Part shown: positions 9,857 to 18,089 of the stretch, piece after piece
Layout: each line of letters starts with the position of its first letter
How positions within the stretch are numbered: the first letter of the stretch is position 1
From: Pseudomonas sp. gcc21
Lineage (GTDB): Bacteria; Pseudomonadota; Gammaproteobacteria; Pseudomonadales; Pseudomonadaceae
Assembly: GCF_012844345.1 (NCBI RefSeq)
Contig: NZ_CP051625.1
Span: 2,666,001-2,730,000 of the forward strand
Direction of reading: 5' to 3'
Length of the DNA stretch: 64,000 nt
The notes under the pieces: generated by a model
Seen by the model: the letters and a program-made list of their open reading frames with translations, nothing else
Told to the model about the DNA's origin: nothing
The model's database searches: none
Program-made: the position numbers and the translations under genes

Positions 9857-9884
9857 CGGCGCAGCACCCGCTGCGCCGGATTTT
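9857..9884 (+). terminator. Rho-independent terminator of uppP
   Basis: Nine-base perfect stem (CGGCGCAGC with GCTGCGCCG), loop ACCC, then GATTTT. The T-run is short, so efficiency is uncertain. Confidence 0.7.
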
Positions 9885-10023
9885 CGATTACACCGACCGG
9901 AAATCAGCGGCGTCCATGACCCGGATCAATAAGCGGTCCAGATTGCCATGCTTCAATAATATCGAAAAGCCATGATGCCACTGGAACGTCCAGGGCACTA
10001 ACCAGCGACCCGATAAAAAACCA

Positions 10024-11208
10024 ATGCTGCTACTCGATGCTCTCAGGGACCGATTGAGCTCTCTGCTCCCCAATGAACTCGCCGCGAGCGAGATACCGCG
10101 GCTGCTATCGCCGCACCGGCATAATTTTCTGCTCAGCCAGCGCCGCGCCACCCTGATCGTTAATCGGGTACGCCTGTTTGCCTTCCTGTTTGCCGTGCTG
10201 ACGCCGCTCTGGAGTATCGTCGATGCGCTGGTCTTCCCGCTGCACCTCTGGTTGATGCTGGGCGCACTGCGCCTGAGCGTGTGCGCGGCTTTCGTATGCC
10301 TGCTGCTGATGTATCGGCCCAGCGGGAACCTCTTCGATGCCTATCGGGCGATCGCCATTCTGTTCGCCATTCCGACTGTGTTCTATGTGGTTTCCCATAC
10401 GCTGCTGGGCAGCTACAACCTGACCGATTTCTCCGGTGCCGTGGGTGCCGGCTACGCCTTTCTGCCGTTCGTACTGGTGGCGGGGCTGGCCATTTTTCCG
10501 CTCACGCTAGTGGAAAACCTGGCGCTCGGGCTGGTGCTGTTATTGGCCCAGGCGTTCGCCGGCTATCTGAGCTGGAGCACCCTGAACTGGCCCTCATTTC
10601 TCGGCGCATTCTGGCTGCTGGTACTGATCGCAGGCGTGACCAGTCTGGCCTGCATGAGCCAGCTGGCCTTCATGATCGCACTGATTCGTCAGGCCATCCG
10701 TGACCCTTTGACCGGGGTGTATTCGCGGGGCAGCGGCGAAGAGATTCTCAACCTGCAATGGGCGGCGGCGCAGCGCAACAACAGCGGGCTCGCCGTTGCG
10801 TTCATTGATCTGGATTTCTTCAAGAGCATCAACGACACCTTTGGTCATCACGCCGGAGACAAGGTGCTGCGCGATTCGGCCAACTGCGTTCTGGAGTGCC
10901 TGCGCAGTTCGGACAGCCTGGTGCGCTGGGGCGGGGAGGAATTTCTGTTGATCATGCCCGACACCGACATGACCCAGGCGCGCAGAGCGATTGCACGTCT
11001 GCGTGCTGCAGGATTGGGTGAACGGCCGGATGGCACGCCGCTCACCGCGAGCATCGGACTTGCCGAACGCTGCTTTGACCGCGCCGATACTTACCGCAGG
11101 TTGCTGAAAATCGCTGATGCGCGGATGTACGTGGCCAAGAACAATGGCCGCGATCAGCTATGCGCCAGCGAATGGCGCACAGCTGAAACCGCGGCTGAAG
11201 CGTGCTAG
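10024..11208 (+). CDS. Membrane diguanylate cyclase (GGEEF with intact I-site)
   Basis: 394-residue protein predicted to make cyclic di-GMP. About six membrane segments fill residues 48-220 and leave a 45-residue cytoplasmic N terminus. The GGDEF domain follows (about 224-385). The active-site motif is GGEEF (303-307). The product-inhibition site RSSD (294-297) lies exactly five residues upstream, so feedback inhibition by c-di-GMP is expected. DLDFFKSINDTFGHHAGD (262-279) is the metal and substrate region. The membrane sensor part is not one I can assign to a named family. The gene ends tail-to-tail against oprC, both stops using the same CTAG palindrome. Confidence 0.92.
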   Translation: MLLLDALRDRLSSLLPNELAASEIPRLLSPHRHNFLLSQRRATLIVNRVRLFAFLFAVLTPLWSIVDALVFPLHLWLMLGALRLSVCAAFVCLLLMYRPSGNLFDAYRAIAILFAIPTVFYVVSHTLLGSYNLTDFSGAVGAGYAFLPFVLVAGLAIFPLTLVENLALGLVLLLAQAFAGYLSWSTLNWPSFLGAFWLLVLIAGVTSLACMSQLAFMIALIRQAIRDPLTGVYSRGSGEEILNLQWAAAQRNNSGLAVAFIDLDFFKSINDTFGHHAGDKVLRDSANCVLECLRSSDSLVRWGGEEFLLIMPDTDMTQARRAIARLRAAGLGERPDGTPLTASIGLAERCFDRADTYRRLLKIADARMYVAKNNGRDQLCASEWRTAETAAEAC

Positions 11209-13262
11209 AAGCTCAAATCAAGCTTGGCCCACAGCGTACGGCCGGGCTCGTTGATCCGGGTCTCAGCCGGGAAACCAAACCCAGCGTTACCCGCCAGATT
11301 CAGGTGTTCGGCATAGGTTTTGTTAAGCAGATTATCCACTCCGGTACTCAGCGTAACCGCCTCGTTAAAGCGATATGCGCCGTTGAGCGATAGCACACCA
11401 AAACCTGACGAATCACCGAGATCCTGGCCCACCACACTGCCCTGGTTGAGTGCCGTGCGGTTCTGTTCGGCAACCACTCGCCAGAGCGCACCAGCGCTCC
11501 AGTTGTTGTTTTCATAACTCAGATTGAAGCGCGCATCGATCGGCGGCATCTGCGGCAGGGCTTCGCCATCACTGCGATTCCTGCCCCAGGCCCAGGCCAC
11601 GCTGGCATCGGTCTTCCAGTTGTCCGTCAGCGCATAAGCCACACCGGTTTCAGCGCCCATAATGTGCGCGTCAATGTTGTCCGCTGTGCTCGCACCGCTC
11701 GCATAATCAAACAGAATGAAGTCCTTGACCACGCCGGCATAAGCCGACACCCAGGCTTCAAGCCCTTCGTTCTGATACTGAATACCCATATCCAATTGGG
11801 TAGTCTGTTCAGGCTTGACGCCATCGAAGGCGTTGACGGCTCCGGGTGAGCCTTTGGGCGAGAACAGCTCCCAGTAATCGGGGAACCGTTGTACGTGCCC
11901 TACACCGATATACGCCGTGGCAGCCACATCAGCCAGATCCTGTTCCAACCGCACGAAGCCACTGGGCAGGGTTTCGCGGCGGCTTTCGTTGGCGGTGGGA
12001 TTGGGCATGGTCATGCCCATCATCGCGCCGCTGAGTCGTGCACGTTCATCCATCACGTGGTGCTGGTCCAACCGCAGACCGCCAATCAAGCGCTGTCTAT
12101 CCCTAACCGACCAGGTCAATTCGGAAAACATCCCGACCTGGCTGAATTCGGCGTCCTTGATCCAGGACTGATTCCTATAGCTATCCACACCCATACCGCT
12201 TCGGGTGCGATGGATGTTGCGCTGCGCATCTACACCGGCAAGCACTTCAAGGTCATCCCATTCCCAGGTTGCGCTCAGCCGGGCACCCAGCGTGCGCCGG
12301 TCCACGTTGGTCGCCCGCGGCCCGGCCATCATGCCGGTAGCCGGCGGCGTACGCAGACTGTAGTTATCCATCACGTGGTCGGCGTAGTTGTAATAAAAGC
12401 GGGCCTCCAGCTCCCGTAACGCCCCCTCATGCAGGGTTTTCTCAAAACGCAGGCCCAGGCTTTCGCGCTCGAACTGCGAGCCATCCATGCCCCGCCCGGC
12501 GTAACGCGCCTCGGCATCGCCAGCCCCGACACTCAGTTCGAGCAAGGTGTCGTCATCCGGCCGCCAGCCGAGGGCCATATCGGTATTCCATTTGTTCCAC
12601 CGTGACGGGACGGTGTTGCCGTCGCCATCCTCATAATCGCCCGCCCGTGAACGGTTGCCGCTAAGGCGCACATACCCGGTGCGACTGCCTAAAGCACCAT
12701 CAACCTGTACATCCCTGCGGGTGTTGGATGCCGCGACAGCGGTCGCATCGAGGCGCGCGCCAGGCTCGTCAAATTCCTCCGGCAGCCGATCAAACAGAAT
12801 GGTGCCGGCCGAGGCGCCAGGCCCCCAGGCCACGCTTTGTGGACCCTTGATCACCGTCAGCTGATCAAAATTCTGCGGGGCGATGTAGGACGACGGCGCA
12901 TCCATCCGCGACGGACAGGCGCCCAGCATTTCGCCGCCATTGGTCAGCAGTTTCAGACGCGAGCCGAACATGCCGCGCAGTACCGGATCGCTATTGCTCC
13001 CTCCCCCTCGAATGGCGGAGAACCCGGCAATGGTTTTCAGATAATCGGCGGCATCGCTGGCGGGCATCGGCTGGCGAGCCTGCTTGGGGTCAGTGATGAT
13101 GGTCAGCGGTGAATCCTGCTGCACGGCAGTAATCACCCGCGGCGCCAGCTTCAAGGGCTGATGCGCGGCATGCTGGGAATGGTCTTCAGCGGACCAGGCG
13201 GGATTGCTGGCAGCGGCGACCGCCAGGCACAGTAACGCGGGCACAAAGCAAGAGTGCGACAT
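11205..13262 (-). CDS. oprC: TonB-dependent copper receptor OprC/NosA
   Basis: 685-residue outer-membrane beta-barrel receptor that imports copper, needed in denitrifiers for nitrous oxide reductase (NosA of P. stutzeri). A signal peptide ends near residue 25 and is followed by a His-rich stretch (HSQHAAH). The plug domain covers about 45-160 (RGMFGSRLKLLTNGG, PQSVAWGPGASAGTI). The copper-site residues described for OprC as CxxxM and HxM are visible as C116/M120 (ACPSRM) and H296/M298 (DHVMDN). A Met-rich loop (GAMMGMTMPN) occurs further on. It ends with the aromatic residue expected of outer-membrane barrels (LDLSF). A DUF2946 gene lies 62 bp upstream on the same strand, and an Anr site precedes both. 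Confidence 0.95.
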   Translation of the reverse strand: MSHSCFVPALLCLAVAAASNPAWSAEDHSQHAAHQPLKLAPRVITAVQQDSPLTIITDPKQARQPMPASDAADYLKTIAGFSAIRGGGSNSDPVLRGMFGSRLKLLTNGGEMLGACPSRMDAPSSYIAPQNFDQLTVIKGPQSVAWGPGASAGTILFDRLPEEFDEPGARLDATAVAASNTRRDVQVDGALGSRTGYVRLSGNRSRAGDYEDGDGNTVPSRWNKWNTDMALGWRPDDDTLLELSVGAGDAEARYAGRGMDGSQFERESLGLRFEKTLHEGALRELEARFYYNYADHVMDNYSLRTPPATGMMAGPRATNVDRRTLGARLSATWEWDDLEVLAGVDAQRNIHRTRSGMGVDSYRNQSWIKDAEFSQVGMFSELTWSVRDRQRLIGGLRLDQHHVMDERARLSGAMMGMTMPNPTANESRRETLPSGFVRLEQDLADVAATAYIGVGHVQRFPDYWELFSPKGSPGAVNAFDGVKPEQTTQLDMGIQYQNEGLEAWVSAYAGVVKDFILFDYASGASTADNIDAHIMGAETGVAYALTDNWKTDASVAWAWGRNRSDGEALPQMPPIDARFNLSYENNNWSAGALWRVVAEQNRTALNQGSVVGQDLGDSSGFGVLSLNGAYRFNEAVTLSTGVDNLLNKTYAEHLNLAGNAGFGFPAETRINEPGRTLWAKLDLSF

Positions 13263-13324
13263 GGTAGTTGTCTCATATCGATCAGTAACCGGTTCCGGAT
13301 ATCCGGAGCGAAAGTGTTGAAAGA

Positions 13325-13717
13325 TCAGGAGACGGTTGGAGGTGCGCGTGGCTGGCTGGGCGTGCGTTCGGTGCTGGTGAGGGGAGCCGCCAGCGGTACG
13401 CTGAACGCGAAAGGCTGTTCAAGGGGAATCCACTCGGGCGCCCAGTACGAGCTCAGCGCTACGCTGCCTGCCGAGGAACACAGCGGGCAGCCCAGCGAGG
13501 CCGCCAGATTGGCGCCGCTGTGGTCTGGCATGCTGGAGGCCGTGCCAGGCATGCGTTCGCCGTGTCCAACGCAGCTTTCAAGCGAAGCATGGGCGAGGCT
13601 GGCAGCGATGGCATGACTGCTGTGCATGCAGCAGATCACTGCGTTAAACAGCACGCACCAGCCGAACAGCACAGCCAGCCAGGCGCGTTTGCCTCGGCTT
13701 GCGGTCCGGTTACTCAT
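13325..13717 (-). CDS. DUF2946 family protein, copper-associated
   Basis: 130-residue DUF2946 protein, a family repeatedly found beside copper receptors and copper-handling genes; its function is not known. ATG 13717 is preferred over GTG 13744 because it gives a compact positively charged start (MSNRTASRGKRAW) before a hydrophobic signal or anchor segment (about 12-30). Cysteines and histidines are unusually dense for its size: CCMHSSHAIA (about 29-38), the C and H of CVGHGERM (about 49-56), and GCPLCSSAG near 75. These could bind copper in the periplasm. It is the first gene of the pair with oprC and is directly downstream of the Anr-type promoter. Confidence 0.75.
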   Translation of the reverse strand: MSNRTASRGKRAWLAVLFGWCVLFNAVICCMHSSHAIAASLAHASLESCVGHGERMPGTASSMPDHSGANLAASLGCPLCSSAGSVALSSYWAPEWIPLEQPFAFSVPLAAPLTSTERTPSQPRAPPTVS

Positions 13718-13812
13718 CGGCCTGGAGAGTGATGAAAAAAGCACCCGATAGCCCCGCTGCTGTTGGGATCTGATATCGTGCCGAGTAGTGAGTCCGGTAC
13801 GACTGCAGGGAC

Positions 13813-13854
13813 AGTATCAGGGTTTTATTCGCCGTTGGGCTTGATCCTCATCAA
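13813..13854 (-). promoter_or_regulatory. Predicted Anr/FNR-dependent promoter for DUF2946-oprC
   Basis: TTGATCCTCATCAA at 13841-13854 is a perfect match to the Anr/FNR consensus TTGAT-N4-ATCAA. Reading on the minus strand, GATACT (13818-13813) lies 22 bases past the site, where a class II FNR promoter puts its -10 element. The start codon of the DUF2946 gene is about 125 bp away. The only neighbour on the other side is the 3' end of the E2 gene, so the DUF2946-oprC pair is the natural target. Anaerobic induction is an inference. Confidence 0.7.
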
Positions 13855-13966
13855 GCGCGGTCAGCTGTGATGGAATACAGGCCGGAGAAAAGATAGCGCG
13901 CAGCTGGGCGCAATGGGCTCTCTGCACCATCCGTGGCGCAGAAGTGAAACGAGTCAGTCAAAGCCC

Positions 13967-15085
13967 TCAGGAAGGACGCTCCAGATCCTCTACCAAGGCC
14001 TTCAAGAAGCGCGCTGCCTCGCCACCCGTAGCAGCGCGATGGTCGAAGGTCAGCGATATCGGCAGGATCGGATGCACCGCCGGCTCGCCCTGCCACGCCA
14101 CCACAGCGTCACGTATGACCCCGGCACCCACGATTGCTACCTGGGGCGGGACGACCACTGGACTGGCATACCGGCCAAACAGGGTTCCGAAGTTGGACAG
14201 CGTGATCGTTGCGCCCATCAGCTCCGACGGGGGGATTGAGCGGTTCGCCACGTCCCTGCGCAGCCGTGCGAGACCTTCGCGCAGGTCTTCGGCTTCACGA
14301 TTGGCAACATCGCGCAGAACCGGCACAAACAGTCCATCCGGTGTATCCACGGCAACGCCCAGATCCACCTTGTCATGGGTCTGGATACTCAAACGCCGGC
14401 CATCAAATGCGACATTCAATGCAGGCTCGGCCAGGCAGGCTCTGGCAATAGCGCGCGCCAGCCGGATGATCGGGTCCCGCGAATCAGCCGGCCAGGCATG
14501 CAGATCAGCATCCTCGACGATCATCACCGGCACCACTTCGGCATGGGCCCGGGCCATGTTCTTGGCCATGGTCCGCCGCACGCTGCGCAAGGCAGTCCCC
14601 TCGAACCCGGCTGGGCCTTCACCTGCCGATCGTACATCCTGCTCGGTGATCAGGCCATTCGGGCCTGATCCGCTTAACCGTCCCAGATCCACATCCAGCT
14701 TGCGCGCCAACGCACGCACCGCCGGCGCAGCGCGAGCCGGCTGAAAATCACGAGTGGAGGGCGCAGCGCCGATATGAAAATCATCCGCCGCCAGATCACT
14801 CGAACCACTGGCGCCGCCGAGATTGCCCACCACAGTGCCGCTATCCTCCGCCTCCCCTTCGAAGCCCACCAGCGGTTCACCCACATGCAACAAGTCACCG
14901 GGCTTGCCGAAGCAGCGCGCGATGGTGCCCGCATAGGGTGACGGCACGTCGACAATCGCCTTGGCGGTTTCAACCGAGACCAGCAACTGGTCTACGTCGA
15001 CTGCATCGCCTGCCTGAACATGCCATTCGACAATCTCGGCCTCTTGCAAGCCTTCGCCCAGGTCCGGCAGTTTGAACTGTTTCAT
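13967..15085 (-). CDS. Dihydrolipoamide acyltransferase (E2) of a 2-oxoacid dehydrogenase complex
   Basis: E2 core that carries the swinging lipoyl arm and transfers the acyl group to CoA. It has 372 residues with a single lipoyl domain (1-75, lipoyl Lys42 in VETAKAIVD), a peripheral-subunit-binding domain (about 117-152, PAVRALARKLDVDL) and the catalytic domain to the end. The start overlaps the E1 beta stop by 4 bp (ATGA), so translation is coupled. The catalytic motif normally HxxxDG reads HRAATG: His349 is present but the aspartate position is Thr353. Its E1 partners resemble P. aeruginosa PA3417-PA3416, with PA3415 as the E2. The substrate may be pyruvate, acetoin or branched-chain 2-oxoacids; I cannot decide. 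No E3 gene is nearby. Confidence 0.9.
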   Translation of the reverse strand: MKQFKLPDLGEGLQEAEIVEWHVQAGDAVDVDQLLVSVETAKAIVDVPSPYAGTIARCFGKPGDLLHVGEPLVGFEGEAEDSGTVVGNLGGASGSSDLAADDFHIGAAPSTRDFQPARAAPAVRALARKLDVDLGRLSGSGPNGLITEQDVRSAGEGPAGFEGTALRSVRRTMAKNMARAHAEVVPVMIVEDADLHAWPADSRDPIIRLARAIARACLAEPALNVAFDGRRLSIQTHDKVDLGVAVDTPDGLFVPVLRDVANREAEDLREGLARLRRDVANRSIPPSELMGATITLSNFGTLFGRYASPVVVPPQVAIVGAGVIRDAVVAWQGEPAVHPILPISLTFDHRAATGGEAARFLKALVEDLERPS

Positions 15086-16074
15086 ACATCCCCCTGCATC
15101 ACGTTGCGTGCGGCCTGGCAGATCGAGTCGACATCCGGCAGATAGGCCATTTCCTGCCGCGCATAGGGAATCACGCAGTCGAAACCGGTCACGCGCAGCA
15201 CCGGGGCTCGCAGCGCATACATCGCCTGTTCCTGTAACACGGCAGCAATCTCGGCGCCGGGGCCGTAGCTCTGCGCAGCTTCGTGGACCACGACGCAGCG
15301 TCCGGTCTTGCTCACCGAGGCAACCAGGGTGTCGGTATCCAGCGGCTTGAGGGTTGCCACGTCGATGACCTCGCAGTCGATGCCCTCTTCAGCCAGCAGC
15401 GCAGCGGCTTCCAGCGTTTCCTTGAGAGCCGCACCCCAGCTCACCAGCGTAAGATCCTGTCCTTCGCGCAGCGTAAAACAGGTATCCAGCGGCAATGGCT
15501 GGCCGTCGTCCGGCACCACTTGCTGAACCGAGCGATACAGCCGCGACGGCTCGAGAAAGATCACCGGGTCCGGATTGGCGATCGCTGCCAGCAGCAGACC
15601 GTAGGCGCGACGCGGCGAGGAAGGAATGACCACGCGCAGGCCAGGAACGTGGGCAAACAATGCTTCGGTGCTCTCCCCATGATGTTCCGGTGCATGAATA
15701 CCCGCGCCATGCGGCGTGCGCAGCACCATGGGGCAGCTGAGCCGGCCGCGGGTGCGGCTGCGCAGGCGGCTGGCATGGGACACCAGATGCTCCATGCCGG
15801 CGTAGATGAAGCCCATGAACTGGATCTCGGCCACCGGCTTGAGTCCCTGCGCCGCCATGCCGACGCTGATGCCGGTGATCAGCGTTTCCGCCAGCGGCGT
15901 GTCCATCACCCGGCGGAAGCCGAAACGCTCATGCAATCCCACCGTGGCGCGAAACACGCCGCCATTGGTGCCGATATCCTCGCCCAATACCACCACGTCC
16001 GGGTCATCCTGCATGGCGCGATGCAGGGCCAGATTGATTGCCTCCACCATGGAGATGCTGGCTTGCTCATTCAT
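15082..16074 (-). CDS. 2-oxoacid dehydrogenase E1 component, beta subunit
   Basis: 330-residue beta subunit of an alpha2beta2 thiamine-diphosphate E1. ATG 16074 (MNEQASISMVEA) is chosen because family similarity begins there and it overlaps the alpha-subunit stop by 8 bp; the open frame runs further upstream without similarity. Typical stretches are VVLGEDIGTNGGVFRATVGL (about 26-45), DTPLAETLITGISVGMAA (about 56-73) and LKPLDTDTLVASVSKTGR in the C-terminal domain that docks to E2. It is the middle gene of a tightly coupled operon E1 alpha-E1 beta-E2. Confidence 0.93.
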   Translation of the reverse strand: MNEQASISMVEAINLALHRAMQDDPDVVVLGEDIGTNGGVFRATVGLHERFGFRRVMDTPLAETLITGISVGMAAQGLKPVAEIQFMGFIYAGMEHLVSHASRLRSRTRGRLSCPMVLRTPHGAGIHAPEHHGESTEALFAHVPGLRVVIPSSPRRAYGLLLAAIANPDPVIFLEPSRLYRSVQQVVPDDGQPLPLDTCFTLREGQDLTLVSWGAALKETLEAAALLAEEGIDCEVIDVATLKPLDTDTLVASVSKTGRCVVVHEAAQSYGPGAEIAAVLQEQAMYALRAPVLRVTGFDCVIPYARQEMAYLPDVDSICQAARNVMQGDV

Positions 16075-17158
16075 TATCAGCCCCTCCCCGCGCGTCCAGT
16101 CGAGCCTGCAACTGTTCGCGCTGCGCCTGATACTGCGCCGGCAGCTCGGCATACAAATAGTCGAAGGCGGCAGCGGTATCTGCCGGGGGCATGCTGCGGA
16201 AGCGCTCAACCGCGTCATTGATGCGCTCGCCGATGTCGCGCTGCAGCTGTTGTTCCTGCTGTTCATCCCAGAGCCCGCGTTCATGCAGGAACCGCTGAAG
16301 GCGCCCGATGGGTTCGTGCTTCCAGGCGGCGTTGAGTTCATCTGCTGAGCGGTAACGGCTGGCATCATCAGCGGTGGTGTGATCACCCAGGCGATAGGTC
16401 ACGCATTCGATCAGCGTTGCGCCTTTGCCGGCGCGGGCACGCTGGACCGCCTGGCTAACCCGGTCGTATACCGCCAGCACATCGTTCCCATCGACCTGTT
16501 CACCCGGAATGCCGGCCGCAAGGGCCTTGTGCGCCAACGTAGGCGCGGCTGTCTGAAGACTGCGCGGAACCGATATGGCCCATTGGTTGTTGTTCACCAC
16601 AAACACCACAGGCAGCTGCCAGACGCCGGCCAGATTGAGGCTTTCAAGGAAGTCGCCCTTGCTGGTCGCACCATCACCGCAGGTGGTCACGGCAACGCGG
16701 GGCTGCTGGCGGATTCGGAACGCCGAGGCAACACCGCAGGCATGGCAGGCCTGGGTCGCAATCGGCACACAGATTGGAAAGTCCTCCGCCACCGCCGGGT
16801 TTTCCCACGCGCTGCCGCGCTCATCACCGCCCCAGTACAACAGGATCTCGTGCATGGCCACGCCACGCTGCAGCTGAGTGGAGGTATCACGATAGTAGGG
16901 AATCAGTACATCCTCGGCGGTCATGGCATGACCCACCGCCGAGCCCATGGCTTCCTGTCCCAGCGTCGAGGCGTAGGTGCCGATCTGGCCGGTGCGCTGC
17001 AGCGCAACGCATTTCTGGTCAAAGGCGCGCACCAGCACCATGTCCTGATAGAAGGCGCGCAACAACTGAGGATCATCGATCGAGGCGGGCAGGTCGCACT
17101 GCGGCTGTCCGTGATCATCAATCAAACGGGTATAGGGAATCTGAACAGTCAACGGCAT
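16067..17158 (-). CDS. 2-oxoacid dehydrogenase E1 component, alpha subunit
   Basis: 363-residue thiamine-diphosphate-binding subunit that decarboxylates the 2-oxoacid. The ThDP motif starts at GDG (161-163) and closes at NN (189-190), the standard spacing. The conserved loop YYRDTSTQLQRG (88-99) and YRLGDHTTADDASRYR (the phosphorylation-loop equivalent) are present. The start at 17158 has a very strong GAGGAGG ribosome site just upstream. First gene of the operon. P. aeruginosa has leucine dehydrogenase beside the related genes, but none is visible here, so a branched-chain role is only possible. Annotated elsewhere as pyruvate dehydrogenase or acetoin dehydrogenase alpha. Confidence 0.93.
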   Translation of the reverse strand: MPLTVQIPYTRLIDDHGQPQCDLPASIDDPQLLRAFYQDMVLVRAFDQKCVALQRTGQIGTYASTLGQEAMGSAVGHAMTAEDVLIPYYRDTSTQLQRGVAMHEILLYWGGDERGSAWENPAVAEDFPICVPIATQACHACGVASAFRIRQQPRVAVTTCGDGATSKGDFLESLNLAGVWQLPVVFVVNNNQWAISVPRSLQTAAPTLAHKALAAGIPGEQVDGNDVLAVYDRVSQAVQRARAGKGATLIECVTYRLGDHTTADDASRYRSADELNAAWKHEPIGRLQRFLHERGLWDEQQEQQLQRDIGERINDAVERFRSMPPADTAAAFDYLYAELPAQYQAQREQLQARLDARGGADNE

Positions 17159-17355
17159 GGACTGACCTCCTCAACCGGCGCGAAGCGACTGCCACCGGTG
17201 GCGGTTGCTGACCGAGCCTGTGGGTCGGCCTGTTGTTCTGGACTGGCTTGTGACCAGCATCTTCTTGCACGTACCCGGATCGCGGGCATCCGGTTGGCGT
17301 CATTGCAACGCCTGGTACCGGTTAGCTCGAAGTATAGATCAGAGACTCAGGCTTG

Positions 17356-17381
17356 CTGGCCGGTTCGCCAGAACCGGCCAG
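17356..17381. other. Perfect hairpin after the RimB/RloA-type gene
   Basis: Eleven-base perfect inverted repeat (CTGGCCGGTTC and complement) with a 4-base loop, about 20 bp past the stop of the minus-strand peptidase gene. No T-run on either strand. Likely a 3'-end structure, or an element of the E1 alpha leader region. Confidence 0.55.
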
Positions 17382-17399
17382 ATCAGGTGGGGTGCCCGT

Positions 17400-17918
17400 T
17401 CAGGCGCAGCCAGGCGTGCCGGCGGAGTATTTCAGGCTGGGGTCAACCACTGCATCGAACTGCTGCAAAGCGGTGGAACCGATAAGCAGGGGGTAAGAGA
17501 ACGACGTGCGATCGGTCAGATTGACTTCGATATTTTCCCGCTCGCCGCCCAGACAGACGTCCATCTTGATCACCGGACGGGTGGTGTATTCCTTGGTTTC
17601 CCCGTCGGGAATGTCATCTGAGCGGCGTTTGATCTGGCTGATCCGCACAACCGGACGCTCCAGCGTCTTGCCTTCCTGCGGGCCATCGACAGCCAGATCG
17701 AAACGCACCCAGTCACCATCCTCGCGTTCGAACATTTCGATATTCAGCGCGCTAAGCGATGCAGTCACTGCCCCTGTATCCAGCTTGGCAGGCACGTCCA
17801 CCGCCAGATCGGCCAGCCGGGCCTTCTCGCTGACACCGTACACGGTCCGTTCGTTAGCCAATCCTGCCGTAGAGAGCAACATCAGACTGGAAAAGAAAGC
17901 TACCGTCTTCAAATACAT
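17400..17918 (-). CDS. RimB/RloA-type retropepsin-like aspartic peptidase, exported
   Basis: 172-residue protein of the family long labelled ATP-dependent zinc protease and now regarded as retropepsin-like. The start MYLKTVAFFS at 17918 gives a signal peptide cleaved after ANA-type residues near 22 and has GAGG upstream; a longer open frame to 17957 lacks support. The aspartic-protease motif DTGA is at 47-50 (AKLDTGAVTASL), and the second conserved block is NLTDRTSFSYPLLIGSTAL. The export signal places it in the periplasm, unlike RimB itself. The substrate is unknown and no RimK-like ligase gene is adjacent. Confidence 0.82.
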   Translation of the reverse strand: MYLKTVAFFSSLMLLSTAGLANERTVYGVSEKARLADLAVDVPAKLDTGAVTASLSALNIEMFEREDGDWVRFDLAVDGPQEGKTLERPVVRISQIKRRSDDIPDGETKEYTTRPVIKMDVCLGGERENIEVNLTDRTSFSYPLLIGSTALQQFDAVVDPSLKYSAGTPGCA

Positions 17919-18089
17919 GGAAACCTCATGAGTATTGTGGAGCCTGTACGACCACACCGCGCCAAGACTGTTCGGCGCCGCGTCTACCGCACGTCGGACA
18001 GTTCAGACCGGCGAATGGCGAGCGATGCTTGCACCCACGGCTACGAGAGAGGTATACAAAACCCCACACGGACGTATGAGAAAACTGCA

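Noticed and set aside
13718..13966. Cobalamin or other riboswitch before the copper receptor pair
   Set aside because: No B12-box or comparable conserved structure is present. The receptor's CxxxM and HxM copper residues point to copper, and the only signal is the Anr-type promoter.
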